A stretch of 64,000 bases of DNA from positions 372,001 to 436,000 of the forward strand of contig CANMPL010000001.1 of NCBI GenBank assembly GCA_947499715.1, in the 5' to 3' direction. A program made the position numbers and the translations under genes. The notes beneath the pieces were generated by a model. It had not been told where the DNA came from, did not search any database, and saw only the letters and a program-made list of their open reading frames with translations. Positions 45,405 to 54,183 of the stretch are shown here, one piece after another. Position 1 is the stretch's first letter; every line of letters starts with the position of its first letter. Origin of the DNA: an uncultured Paracoccaceae bacterium (GTDB taxonomy: Bacteria; Pseudomonadota; Alphaproteobacteria; Rhodobacterales; Rhodobacteraceae).

Positions 45405-46095
45405 CGACGCCCATTTGCTGATTGTCGACGACGACGAACGAATCAGAACGCTTTTGCAAAAGTTCCTCATGCGGTCGGGGTTTTTGGTCAGTGGTGCGCG
45501 GGATGCAGCCCATGCGCGTCGGATCCTGTCGGGTCTGGAATTCGATTTGATCGTGCTGGATGTGATGATGCCGGGCGAGGATGGGATGAGCCTGTGCCGC
45601 GATCTGCGTCAAACCTTGTCGACGCCGATCCTGTTGTTGACCGCCAAGGGCGAGACGGATGATCGGATTTCGGGGCTGGAGGCAGGGGCCGATGACTATC
45701 TTGCCAAGCCATTTGAGCCCAAGGAGTTGTTGCTGCGGATCAACGCGATCCTGCGCCGGGTGCCACAGGCAGAGCCGGTCGTGGTCGCGCCAAAGGTGCT
45801 GAACCTTGGTGCGATCCGCTATGACATCGCCCGCGGAGAAATGTGGCAAGGCGACAATCTGGTGCGGCTGACGGCCACCGAAAGCCAGCTGATGCGGATC
45901 TTTTCCAGCGCACCGGGCGAAGCGATGACGCGGGCGCGGCTGGTGGAAGAGCTGGCGCGGTCTGGCGGGCAGACGCAGGAACGTGCGGTGGATGTGCAGA
46001 TCACACGGCTGCGGCGCAAGATTGAAGCCGACCCCAAGCAGCCGCGCTATCTGCAAACGGTGCGCGGTGCGGGCTATATGTTGGCGCCGGATTGA
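45394..46095 (+). CDS. petR: OmpR/PhoB-type response regulator (PetR)
   Basis: 233 residues. Receiver domain with LLIVDDDERIR, phospho-acceptor Asp in LIVLDVMMPGEDG and conserved Lys in DYLAKPFEP, then a winged-helix output domain ending RLRRKIEADPKQPRYLQTVRG. No sensor kinase is adjacent. I use the ATG; a GTG one codon earlier is possible. petABC, which follow in Rhodobacter capsulatus, are absent: the hairpin repeat and acuC follow instead. Confidence 0.87.
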   Translation: MNADDAHLLIVDDDERIRTLLQKFLMRSGFLVSGARDAAHARRILSGLEFDLIVLDVMMPGEDGMSLCRDLRQTLSTPILLLTAKGETDDRISGLEAGADDYLAKPFEPKELLLRINAILRRVPQAEPVVVAPKVLNLGAIRYDIARGEMWQGDNLVRLTATESQLMRIFSSAPGEAMTRARLVEELARSGGQTQERAVDVQITRLRRKIEADPKQPRYLQTVRGAGYMLAPD

Positions 46096-46130
46096 GGGTG
46101 CGGGCGGGCCCACCCGCCCACCCTTTGTTT

Positions 46131-46200
46131 GGGGGCTTTGCCCCCGTCCGCAAAGCGGACTCCCCCAGGATATTTTTGGCCAAAAGAAGTTGAAGGACCG
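46131..46200 (+). repeat. Dispersed hairpin repeat, copy 2
   Basis: GGGGGC-TTT-GCCCCC, then GTCCGC-AAA-GCGGAC, then TCCCCCAGGA and TATTTTTGGCCAAAAGAA, ending GAAGGACC. Lies 35 bp after petR on the same strand, in a terminator-like position, and 24 bp before acuC. Confidence 0.88.
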
Positions 46201-46223
46201 CGTGCTTTGCGAGAGGTTGCGGT

Positions 46224-47147
46224 ATGACAACAGCTTTGATCACCCACCCCGATTGTTATGACCATGTGACGCCGCCGGGCCATCCTGAACAGGTGGCACG
46301 GTTGGATGCCGTTCTAGGTGCGGTTGCGGATATGGATCTGTTGCGGGTGAAGGCCCCGCTGGGCGCGGAAGACGACATTCTGCGTTGCCACCCGCAGGGG
46401 CACATCAACAATATACGTGCAGCAGCCCCGGACGAAGGCTGGCGGTCGCTGGATGCGGATACGCATATGTCGCCGGGCACTTTGGGGGCCGCGTTTCGCG
46501 GGGTTGGCGGCATTGTTCGCGCCGTAGATCTGGTGATGGGCGGTGAAGCGGGCAACGCCTTTGTTGCGATGCGCCCGCCAGGGCACCATGCGGAACGCGA
46601 GACTGCGATGGGGTTTTGCTTCTTTGGCAATGTGGCCATTGCGGCAAAGTATGCGCTGGATCATCACGGGCTGGACCGCGTGGCGATTGTGGATTTTGAC
46701 GTGCACCACGGCAACGGCACGCAGGATCTGGTTGAGGAAGACGCGCGCATTCTGTTTTGTTCCACGCATCAGTCGCCGTTATATCCGGGCACCGGGGCGG
46801 CACATGAAACCGGCGTCGGCAATGTGCTGAACGTGCCGCTGCCGGGTGGCACGGGGTCAAAAGCCTTTCGCGATGTGATGGAGCGGGTCGTGCTGCCGCG
46901 GGTTGATGCGTTCTCTCCGCAACTTCTGCTGATTTCCGCAGGATTTGATGCACATGAGGCTGATCCATTGGCCGGGATGAACCTGACGACAGATGATTTT
47001 GGCTGGGTGACGGAACGGCTTTGCGAATTGGCGGATGAACACTGCAAAGGTCGGGTGGTATCGAGCCTTGAGGGCGGGTATGACTTGGCCGCACTTGGGG
47101 AGGCCGCAGCGGCCCATGTGACGGTATTAAAGGAGCGGGCGACATGA
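46224..47147 (+). CDS. Histone deacetylase family protein (AcuC/acetylpolyamine amidohydrolase-like)
   Basis: 307-residue zinc deacetylase. RPPGHHAE carries the tandem His, VDFDVHHGNGTQD the zinc Asp/His pair and SAGFDAHEADPL the third ligand, so it should be active. Bacterial members remove acetyl groups from polyamines, proteins or small molecules; substrate unclear. Last codons overlap xseB by 4 bp, so it is coupled to the isoprenoid genes. Confidence 0.9.
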   Translation: MTTALITHPDCYDHVTPPGHPEQVARLDAVLGAVADMDLLRVKAPLGAEDDILRCHPQGHINNIRAAAPDEGWRSLDADTHMSPGTLGAAFRGVGGIVRAVDLVMGGEAGNAFVAMRPPGHHAERETAMGFCFFGNVAIAAKYALDHHGLDRVAIVDFDVHHGNGTQDLVEEDARILFCSTHQSPLYPGTGAAHETGVGNVLNVPLPGGTGSKAFRDVMERVVLPRVDAFSPQLLLISAGFDAHEADPLAGMNLTTDDFGWVTERLCELADEHCKGRVVSSLEGGYDLAALGEAAAAHVTVLKERAT

Positions 47148-47377
47148 GTGACGTCGATGAAATGAGCTTTGAAGACGCGATGAAGGAACTCGAACAAGTC
47201 GTGGGCCAGTTGGAGCGTGGCGATGTGGCGCTCGATGCCTCAATCGCGTTGTATGAACGCGGTGCTGCGCTGAAAGCACGGTGCGAGGCCAAGCTGAAAG
47301 AGGCCGAAGAGAAGGTCGCCAAGATCACGTTGGATGGGTCAGGGCAGCCTGCCGGGACCGCGCCGCTGGATGACTGA
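47144..47377 (+). CDS. xseB: Exodeoxyribonuclease VII small subunit
   Basis: 77 residues, opening MSDVDEMSFEDAMKELEQVV, with the family pattern LERGDVALDASIALYERG and a KLKEAEEKVAKI coiled tail. Six small subunits bind the large XseA nuclease, which is encoded elsewhere. Overlaps acuC by 4 bp and ispA by 8 bp, as in many alphaproteobacteria where xseB precedes ispA and dxs. Confidence 0.94.
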   Translation: MSDVDEMSFEDAMKELEQVVGQLERGDVALDASIALYERGAALKARCEAKLKEAEEKVAKITLDGSGQPAGTAPLDD

Positions 47378-48236
47378 TTTCCAAGACGCTTTGCGTCAGG
47401 CGCAGGCGGTTGTGGCGGCCCGGATGGGGGCCGCGATGGCCCCGCGCACCAGCGTTCTAAGAGACGCGATGACCTATGCGCTGGAGGGCGGCAAGGCGTT
47501 GCGGGGATTTCTGGTGCTGGAAGGTGCGGCGCTGCATGGGATCAAACCCGGCATTGCGGGCGATGCCGCCCTCGCGATTGAGGCGCTGCATGCCTATTCG
47601 CTGATCCACGATGATTTGCCCTGCATGGATGACGACGATCTGCGCCGCGGCAAGCCCACCGTGCATCGCAAGTGGGACGAGGCGATTGCGGTGCTTGCGG
47701 GCGACGCATTGCAGACCTTGGCGTTCGAGGCGCTGGGCGATCTGGGGGCGGATGACCCGGCCAAGTTGCGGTTGATCCGGACGCTGGCGCAGGCGGCAGG
47801 CATGGACGGGATGATCGGCGGGCAGATGCTGGATATCGCGGCCGAGACTGCGGCCTCTCCCCTGACGCTGGATCAGATCATTACCCTGCAAAACGGAAAA
47901 ACCGGCGCGCTGATCACATGGTCCAGCTGTGCCGGGCCACGGATGGCAGGCGCGGATGAGGCACCGCTAAGGGCATATGGCGACGCGCTCGGCCTCGCGT
48001 TTCAGATTGCCGATGACATTCTGGACGTCGAAGGCGACGCCGCCGCCGTCGGTAAGGCCGTGCGCAAGGACGATGCCGCCGGAAAGGCCACTTTTGTTTC
48101 TCTTTTGGGGCTGGATGGGGCGAAAAGCCGCGCAAGTGAACTGGTGGAATCCGCCTGTGATGCGCTAAGTCCATATGGGGCGAGGGCGGACACGCTGCGC
48201 GACGCGGCACAGTTCGTTATCGCCCGGGACAGATAG
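47370..48236 (+). CDS. ispA: Farnesyl/geranyl diphosphate synthase
   Basis: 288-residue trans-prenyltransferase that condenses IPP with DMAPP/GPP to FPP. The first Asp-rich motif [14 protein letters not shown] starts at residue 81, the second DDILD is near 217, GGKALRG and GKTGALI are also conserved. The ATG overlaps the xseB stop by 8 bp. FPP from here would supply undecaprenyl, quinone and carotenoid synthesis. Chain length is inferred. Confidence 0.94.
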   Translation: MTDFQDALRQAQAVVAARMGAAMAPRTSVLRDAMTYALEGGKALRGFLVLEGAALHGIKPGIAGDAALAIEALHAYSLIHDDLPCMDDDDLRRGKPTVHRKWDEAIAVLAGDALQTLAFEALGDLGADDPAKLRLIRTLAQAAGMDGMIGGQMLDIAAETAASPLTLDQIITLQNGKTGALITWSSCAGPRMAGADEAPLRAYGDALGLAFQIADDILDVEGDAAAVGKAVRKDDAAGKATFVSLLGLDGAKSRASELVESACDALSPYGARADTLRDAAQFVIARDR

Positions 48237-48244
48237 GACACGAC

Positions 48245-50158
48245 ATGACTGACCGCCCTGATACCCCGCTTTTGGACCGCGTGAACATTCCTGCCGACAT
48301 GAAAGGCATGTCCGATGCGCAGCTGCGCCAACTGGCGGATGAGGTTCGGGCCGAAACGATCAGCGCGGTCTCTGTGACCGGCGGGCACCTTGGCGCGGGT
48401 CTTGGCGTGGTGGAACTGACGGTGGCGCTGCATGCGGTGTTTGACGCGCCCAAGGACAAGATCATTTGGGACGTCAGCCACCAATGCTACCCCCACAAGA
48501 TCCTGACCGGGCGGCGCGACCGGATCCGGACCCTGCGTAGCAAGGACGGGCTGTCCGGGTTCACCAAGCGCAGCGAGAGCGATTATGATCCCTTTGGTGC
48601 TGCGCATTCCTCGACCTCGATATCGGCCGCTTTGGGGTTCGCCACGGCGCGTGATCTGGGCGGCGAGGGTGGCGACGCGATTGCCGTGATCGGCGACGGG
48701 TCCATGTCTGCGGGCATGGCCTACGAGGCGATGAACAACGCAGGCCATCTGAAGAAGCGCCTGATCGTGATCCTGAATGACAACGAGATGTCGATTGCCC
48801 CGCCTGTGGGTGCGATGTCGTCGTATCTGTCGCAGCTTTATGCAGGCGAGCCGTTTCAGGAACTCAAAGCCGCCGCCAAAGGGGCCGTTAGCCTGCTGCC
48901 CGAACCCTTCCGTGATGGGGCCAAGCGGGCCAAGGATATGGTCAAACATATGACCGTTGGCGGCACGCTGTTCGAACAATTGGGGTTCAGCTACCTCGGC
49001 CCGATTGATGGCCACGATATGGACCAACTGCTGGCCGTGCTGCGCACCGTGAAGGACCGCGCCACCGGGCCCATCCTGATCCACGCGATCACCAAAAAGG
49101 GCAAGGGCTATGGCCCGGCAGAGGCCGCGCGCGACAAGGGCCATGGCGTTGGAAAGTTCAACGTGGTGACCGGAGAGCAGAAAAAAGCACCGTCCAACGC
49201 GCCAAGCTATACGTCCGTTTTTGCCGATACTTTGGTGAAAATGGCCGAAACAGACCCTAAAATCTGCGCCATCACCGCCGCGATGCCCGACGGGACGGGG
49301 CTGAATAAATTCATGCAGCGCTATGCCTCGCGCTGCTTTGATGTGGGCATTGCCGAACAGCATGCCGTGACGTTCAGCGCCGGTTTGGCGGCAGGCGGGA
49401 TGAAGCCGTTTTGCGCGCTTTATTCGACCTTTCTACAGCGTGGTTACGATCAGGTTGTGCATGATGTGGCGATCCAGCGGTTGCCCGTGCGTTTCGCGAT
49501 TGATCGCGCCGGGCTGGTCGGGGCCGATGGCGCGACACACGCGGGGGCGTTTGATGTCGCCTATCTGGCGAACCTGCCGGGGTTTGTTGTGATGGCCGCC
49601 GCCGATGAGGCAGAGCTGGTGCGCATGGTCGTCACCGCGGCCGCCTACGAGGATGGCCCCTCTGCCTTCCGGTTCCCGCGCGGTGAAGGCGTGGGCGTCG
49701 AGATCCCCGAAGACGCGCAGCCGCTGGAAATCGGCAAGGGGCGGATGATCAAAACAGGCTCTAAAGTGGCAATTTTGTCCTTTGGAACGCGTTTGGCCGA
49801 AGTTGAAACCGCCTGTGAAGCCTTGGCGGCCAAAGGGATCACGCCGACGATCGCGGATGCGCGCTTTGCCAAGCCGCTGGACCGCGATTTGATCCTGAAA
49901 CTGGCCGCCGATCACGACGCGCTGATCACGATTGAAGAAGGCGCCGTGGGTGGGTTTGGGTCACACGTCGCGCAGCTTTTGGCGGATGAAGGCGTGTTTG
50001 ATCACGGGCTGAAGTACCGGTCTATGGTCCTGCCCGACACCTTCATCGACCAAGCCAGCCCTCGCGACATGTACGCCATGGCCGGATTGAACGCCGAGGA
50101 TATTGAGGCGAAAGTGCTCGATGTGCTGGACGTCGCGACATTGGGGAAGCGGGCTTAG
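48245..50158 (+). CDS. dxs: 1-deoxy-D-xylulose-5-phosphate synthase
   Basis: 637-residue TPP enzyme that joins pyruvate and glyceraldehyde-3-phosphate, the committed step of the MEP isoprenoid pathway. [13 protein letters not shown] carries the catalytic His, [16 protein letters not shown] binds TPP-Mg, and [17 protein letters not shown] is the transketolase acidic motif. Full length. Begins 8 bp after ispA, so acuC-xseB-ispA-dxs is one operon. Confidence 0.96.
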   Translation: MTDRPDTPLLDRVNIPADMKGMSDAQLRQLADEVRAETISAVSVTGGHLGAGLGVVELTVALHAVFDAPKDKIIWDVSHQCYPHKILTGRRDRIRTLRSKDGLSGFTKRSESDYDPFGAAHSSTSISAALGFATARDLGGEGGDAIAVIGDGSMSAGMAYEAMNNAGHLKKRLIVILNDNEMSIAPPVGAMSSYLSQLYAGEPFQELKAAAKGAVSLLPEPFRDGAKRAKDMVKHMTVGGTLFEQLGFSYLGPIDGHDMDQLLAVLRTVKDRATGPILIHAITKKGKGYGPAEAARDKGHGVGKFNVVTGEQKKAPSNAPSYTSVFADTLVKMAETDPKICAITAAMPDGTGLNKFMQRYASRCFDVGIAEQHAVTFSAGLAAGGMKPFCALYSTFLQRGYDQVVHDVAIQRLPVRFAIDRAGLVGADGATHAGAFDVAYLANLPGFVVMAAADEAELVRMVVTAAAYEDGPSAFRFPRGEGVGVEIPEDAQPLEIGKGRMIKTGSKVAILSFGTRLAEVETACEALAAKGITPTIADARFAKPLDRDLILKLAADHDALITIEEGAVGGFGSHVAQLLADEGVFDHGLKYRSMVLPDTFIDQASPRDMYAMAGLNAEDIEAKVLDVLDVATLGKRA

Positions 50159-50266
50159 GTGCACGATTGACTGCTCTGAGCCCAAGGTGCAAAATGCTGC
50201 GTTGCGCACCAAAGTCTGCTTATCTACGTTTACCGCGCATCCTCAAACAGGTACGAGGGCCTAAAG

Positions 50267-50749
50267 ATGAAAATTAAAGTACCATATTTTGATGGTTTTG
50301 AAGTCGAGCTTGCTGATGAGGTTAGCCGTTCAGATCCTACACTGATGGAATTTTTTAACCGCAATGCAACGGACCGCCTGAAGGATTCTCGGCATATATT
50401 CAACTACTATAAAGACTTCCACGATGCGGTTGGTGGTGAAGACTGGCTGGATCAAGAAATGGGAGTTGTTTCTGATCCAAAGCAGATTTGGATGCATGTG
50501 ACCCCCGGCCCAGTCTTTGTCGAGGACGGTCGTGGCTCGGACACAAGTCGCTACGTAGTGATGGAAGCGGAATGTGCTTGGGAAGAGGAACATGGCCTGA
50601 TGATGGTTTGGAAAGACGGGAAAGGTCTTTGCAAAGTAGGCGGCTATGACGGCCACGTTACAAACGCGAATGCCTACGCAGATGATACGCTGGACAACAT
50701 CGTGTATTATGCAAGCAACAAGACGTTCACCACAACCAAGGACGAATAA
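50267..50749 (+). CDS. DUF6985/DUF2004-like protein, possibly of immunity-protein type
   Basis: 160-residue acidic soluble protein. The C-terminal half reads ECAWEEEHGLMMVWKDG, then KVGGYDGHVTNANAYADD: the WEEEHG and YDGHxTN motifs remind me of DUF6985-type proteins, a family often found near toxin genes. Codon choice is AT-richer (AAAATTAAAGTACC at the start) than the flanking genes, a sign of transfer. No toxin partner is adjacent. Family assignment from memory of motifs, so moderate. Confidence 0.5.
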   Translation: MKIKVPYFDGFEVELADEVSRSDPTLMEFFNRNATDRLKDSRHIFNYYKDFHDAVGGEDWLDQEMGVVSDPKQIWMHVTPGPVFVEDGRGSDTSRYVVMEAECAWEEEHGLMMVWKDGKGLCKVGGYDGHVTNANAYADDTLDNIVYYASNKTFTTTKDE

Positions 50750-50969
50750 GTAAGCGTCGCAAAGCGGTCGTCGGTGCAGCCGCAGCAAAAGTCAGCTCCG
50801 TCCCGCATCATGCCAGTTCGCTCACGGTGCAGCGAACGGCCATCCTTCCCGAACCGGCCCTTCGTGACCGGCGCGGCGGATGACGGCAAAGAGCCCAAAG
50901 TGTCGAATGCTGCGATAGCCGCCAACGGCAGCATTCGGAAGGAAAGCTGAAGCGCCGATTTTACAATAT
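50750..50969. other. Intergenic region with a perfect hairpin
   Basis: 220 bp between the DUF6985-like gene and the minus-strand GST. CGAATGCTGC (50904-50913) and GCAGCATTCG (50928-50937) form a 10-bp stem with a 14-base loop and no T tract. The rest has a gene-like composition but no believable frame; it may be a decayed sequence. Confidence 0.5.
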
Positions 50970-51617
50970 TCAAAGGGGAGTGGCGCGGAGTTCGTCATAG
51001 CTAATTGCGACGTGCTCGCGAAAGGCCGGGCGCATCATAAGACGATCATGGTATTCATTGAGCCTTGGCCAGTCCGGACGCTCGATATCAATGTCGAAAT
51101 AACGAAAGAGCACATGTCCAAGCTGAATGTCTGCCAACGTCAGGGATGGCCCCGCTAGCCATTCCGTCTTCTCGAGACGAGCTTCAGCGATTGCAAGCCG
51201 TTCATGCAAGGCCCGCAGGGCAAAAGCGATTGCCATTTTGTCTCGTTCGGTTTCAGGCGTACGGACTACGCGCCAGAAAATTGGCACCGTAAAACACATC
51301 GCCACGTTGATTTTTGCCCATTCTGCCCACATGTCCACTTCCGTTCTGCGATCTGGATCATTCGGCCAGAACGAGTCTGATCCGTAACGAGTGGCAAGGT
51401 ACCTGAGAACAGCACCTGTCTCCCAAATCGGCGGACCGCTTTCGTCTCGTATTACCGGAATGGTCCCATTGGGATTCAATGCCAAGAAGAACTCGGTGTC
51501 CGTGACGCCGTGTTGTCCGCCAGCGTCGAAACGGATGTGAGGCAATTGCAATTCTCCGACGCACCACATGAGCGCCTGAACGTTAGACGACGAACGACGC
51601 CCCCAAATCTCAAGCAT
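50970..51617 (-). CDS. Glutathione S-transferase family protein
   Basis: 215 residues. Thioredoxin fold start MLEIWGRRSSSNVQALMWCV with Ser residues at the active-site position, LNPNGTIPVIRD (cis-Pro loop) and ETGAVLRYLATRY for glutathione, then a helical domain with GPSLTLADIQLG. Codon use is somewhat less GC-biased than in neighbours. Alone on its strand, with 135 bp without a convincing gene upstream (51618-51752). Substrate unknown. Confidence 0.85.
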   Translation of the reverse strand: MLEIWGRRSSSNVQALMWCVGELQLPHIRFDAGGQHGVTDTEFFLALNPNGTIPVIRDESGPPIWETGAVLRYLATRYGSDSFWPNDPDRRTEVDMWAEWAKINVAMCFTVPIFWRVVRTPETERDKMAIAFALRALHERLAIAEARLEKTEWLAGPSLTLADIQLGHVLFRYFDIDIERPDWPRLNEYHDRLMMRPAFREHVAISYDELRATPL

Positions 51618-51752
51618 TCCCAGTACCGTCCCACTAGAACATCGTTGCTGACGGGAAGCTTGCGATGGAAGATGCCTACTATCAAGAAAAACCTTGTGAA
51701 GCAGACTTTTGGCAAACAGATCCGAAAGCTCACTTTGTCCGCGAAGCGGGCC

Positions 51753-52526
51753 TTACCCCTTTTCCGCCAACCGTTTCTCAATCGCGTCCAGTTTGGCCAT
51801 GACTTCATCCCGGTAGGCATCGGTGGCGGCGACGTCTTCTTCGTGGTGTGCGTCTTGCATCGAGTTCACGATCAGACCGACCAACAGGTTCACGACCGCG
51901 AAGGTTGTGACCATGATGAACGGCACAAAGAAGGCCCAGGCGTAGGGATAAATCTCCATCACGGGGCGCACGATGCCCATCGACCAGCTTTCCAGCGTCA
52001 TGATCTGGAACAGCGAATAGGCCGACCCGCCCAGTGATCCAAACCATTGCGGGAACGCCGCGCCAAACAGCTTTGTCGCCATGACGGCGCCGATGTAAAA
52101 GATAATGCCCATCAGCAGGAAAACAGACCCCATTCCGGGCAAAGCGGTGATAAATCCTTCGACCACGCGGCGCAGGGTGGGTGCAACCGACACCACCCGT
52201 AACACGCGCAAGATCCGCAAGGCCCGCAGCACCGAAAGGCCCTGCCCGGCCGGGACCACGGCAATGCCAACGATCACAAAATCAAAGATGTTCCAGCCAT
52301 TGCGGAAGAACGCCAGCCGGTGAGCAAAAAGCTTTGCGGCAATCTCGGCCACAAAGATCGCAAGGCAGATACTGTCAAGAACAAGGATCAGCGGCCCAGC
52401 CACTGCCATCACCGTTTGCGAGGTCTCAAGCCCCAGGATCACTGCGTTAAACAAGATCACCGCGATGATCCCACGCCGCACGCCGGGGTGATCGAGAATG
52501 GCCGCGGTTCTGGCGCGAAGTGTCAT
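51753..52526 (-). CDS. Bacterial voltage-gated sodium channel (NavBac/NaChBac family)
   Basis: 257-residue single-domain channel that would form homotetramers in the inner membrane. The S4 voltage sensor has arginines at residues 101, 104, 107 and 110; the pore helix and selectivity filter TLESWSM are at 177-183, followed by GIVRPVM as in NavMs of a magnetotactic bacterium. S6 runs from about 201 to 222, with Asn213, then an acidic neck and a C-terminal coiled coil (EVMAKLDAIEKRLAEKG). The ATG follows AGGAG; an upstream extension in frame is less likely. Roles known in relatives include motility and pH homeostasis. Confidence 0.94.
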   Translation of the reverse strand: MTLRARTAAILDHPGVRRGIIAVILFNAVILGLETSQTVMAVAGPLILVLDSICLAIFVAEIAAKLFAHRLAFFRNGWNIFDFVIVGIAVVPAGQGLSVLRALRILRVLRVVSVAPTLRRVVEGFITALPGMGSVFLLMGIIFYIGAVMATKLFGAAFPQWFGSLGGSAYSLFQIMTLESWSMGIVRPVMEIYPYAWAFFVPFIMVTTFAVVNLLVGLIVNSMQDAHHEEDVAATDAYRDEVMAKLDAIEKRLAEKG

Positions 52527-52658
52527 GTCGGCTCCTGTCTTGGGGTCTGGGTGGATATGTGCGGCCCTGGCCACAGCTTCAAGGCAAAAGGTAGACGCGA
52601 GGTTACTGTTGGCAATCCGGCGCGCGACAATGCAGTGTGGCGCGACGAGGGGACCTTG

Positions 52659-53342
52659 ATGCCAATCACAAAAATCTACCGCTGGATCGTGTTCCTTCTG
52701 GCCGCTGGGTACTGCCTGCGCATGATCCTGCTAAGCGACTACACCCAGTTTTCCGGCCCGTTCAGGTTCCTGACGGTTTGGGCGCTTTTTTGTTCCTTTT
52801 TCGCGGCCAGCCGCATGATGGCAATCGAAGAGGGACGCAGCACAAAACGCTGGGATGGCTTTGTCAGCATGACCGCGGTGGTCAATGCGATGGTCGTCTA
52901 TCTTTACTGGTCGCTATTTCTGAACGACCCTGCCTCTGTCACCCGTGACGGCAAGCTGGGCGAGCCCTATTTGGAACTTTACCTGCACGCCCTTGGCCCA
53001 CTCTTGCAATGGATCGATGCGACCTTTATCCACCGTGCGTTTCGCCGGATGACGTCCGCGTTTTTGTGGCTTTTTGGCCTTATTAGTCTCTATATTGTGT
53101 GGATTGAATTCGCGGTTCAACCGCTCGCCACCTCACCCAAAGGCACTGTGACACAAGGCTTGCCCTACCCGTTCCTGAATTCGCTGCTGCCTGCGGACCG
53201 GATCACGGTTTACGGCACCTATTTTCTGGCTGCTGCCGTTCTTTTGATGGTCTTCACAGGCATCGCCTGGGGTGTCAGACGTCTGTTTCCGCGGTCAAAA
53301 GGGCGGCAAGCCCTGCCCGATAGTCCGGGTAACGCAGCTTGA
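52659..53342 (+). CDS. Membrane protein resembling FAR-17a/AIG1
   Basis: 227 residues with six predicted membrane helices (about 5-25, 34-52, 66-86, 107-125, 138-160, 190-212). The distribution LHALGPLLQWIDATF, VWIEFAVQPL and GLPYPFLNSLLPADRITVY looks like the AIG1/ADTRP fold, threonine hydrolases of fatty-acid esters in animals; a His is present in LHALGP and Thr in FLTVWALF. Bacterial members are uncharacterised. Its last 68 bp overlap the convergent SDR gene. Moderate confidence in the family. Confidence 0.55.
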   Translation: MPITKIYRWIVFLLAAGYCLRMILLSDYTQFSGPFRFLTVWALFCSFFAASRMMAIEEGRSTKRWDGFVSMTAVVNAMVVYLYWSLFLNDPASVTRDGKLGEPYLELYLHALGPLLQWIDATFIHRAFRRMTSAFLWLFGLISLYIVWIEFAVQPLATSPKGTVTQGLPYPFLNSLLPADRITVYGTYFLAAAVLLMVFTGIAWGVRRLFPRSKGRQALPDSPGNAA

Positions 53343-54129
53343 CGCCCAGCTCTTCCTTGATCCGATCATTCCGCACCTTCTTGCTTTCGGCGTAAAAGCT
53401 GCGGGCCATCGGGGTCATCTCTGCGGTGTTAAAATCCTCTGCCTCTGGCACAGGCAGCCCCAGCAAGTCAGCGGCATGGGCAATCACGTCTTCGGGCGGC
53501 GCGGGATCATCGTCGCAGACGTTATAGGCTGCACCTGGATTTGGCCGCGCAATCGAGGCGGCCAAGACCTGCGCGATGTCGGCCACATGGGTCCGGCTGA
53601 ACACCTGACCGGGTTTGATAATCCGCCGCGCTGTGCCATTGCGGACCTTCGCAAACGGTCCGCGCCCGGGGCCGTAAATGCCCGCAAGCCGAAAGATATG
53701 CAGCGGCAGGCCGGGGATCGACGACCACTCATTCTCGGCTCTAACACGGGCGATTCCGCGCTTTGTCGCGGGGGTCAGGGCGGTATTCTCGTCCACCCAA
53801 TCGCCCTGATGGTCGCCGTAGACGCCGGTGGTCGACAGATACCCAACCCATTCAAATTGTCCGGCTCGTGCGGCGATGTCTTCGCGCAGCTCTGCCAGAA
53901 CCGGGTCGCCATCTTCGCCCGGCGCGGCAGAGATCAACAGATGCGTGGCATTGTCCAGCGCGGGGATCATGTTGGCGCCGGGCCATATCCTTGGCTCAAC
54001 CCCCCGCGCCATCATCGCGGCCAGCTTATCCTCGTTCCGCGTCGTGCCAATTATGCGCCAATCGCGCAAATGCCGCTCTAACGCCTGCGCCGAATAGCCG
54101 TGTCCGAATGAAAGCAAAGTCTGTGTCAT
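53275..54129 (-). CDS. SDR family NAD(P)-dependent protein (YeeZ-like)
   Basis: 284-residue extended SDR. The nucleotide loop is LLSFGHGYSAQALERHL, a variant of GxGxxG; YLSTTGVYGDHQGDWVDE and FRLAGIYGPGRGPF are typical of the YeeZ/epimerase-like group. The catalytic Tyr-x-x-x-Lys is not evident after VYGD, so it may be structural or use another substrate. 3' end overlaps the AIG1-like gene by 68 bp. Function unknown. Confidence 0.82.
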   Translation of the reverse strand: MTQTLLSFGHGYSAQALERHLRDWRIIGTTRNEDKLAAMMARGVEPRIWPGANMIPALDNATHLLISAAPGEDGDPVLAELREDIAARAGQFEWVGYLSTTGVYGDHQGDWVDENTALTPATKRGIARVRAENEWSSIPGLPLHIFRLAGIYGPGRGPFAKVRNGTARRIIKPGQVFSRTHVADIAQVLAASIARPNPGAAYNVCDDDPAPPEDVIAHAADLLGLPVPEAEDFNTAEMTPMARSFYAESKKVRNDRIKEELGVKLRYPDYRAGLAALLTAETDV

Positions 54130-54183
54130 ACCTCCAGATGGCGGAGCGCTGGACCGGATGCAAGTTTCTGTTAATCTTTTGTT

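Noticed and set aside
51665-51802. Plus-strand frame of 45 codons between the GST and sodium channel genes
   Set aside because: No ribosome site, no family resemblance, and its end overlaps the conserved coiled coil of the channel gene.
53272-54081. Plus-strand frame of 269 codons
   Set aside because: Antisense to the SDR gene; composition is typical of a GC-rich shadow frame.
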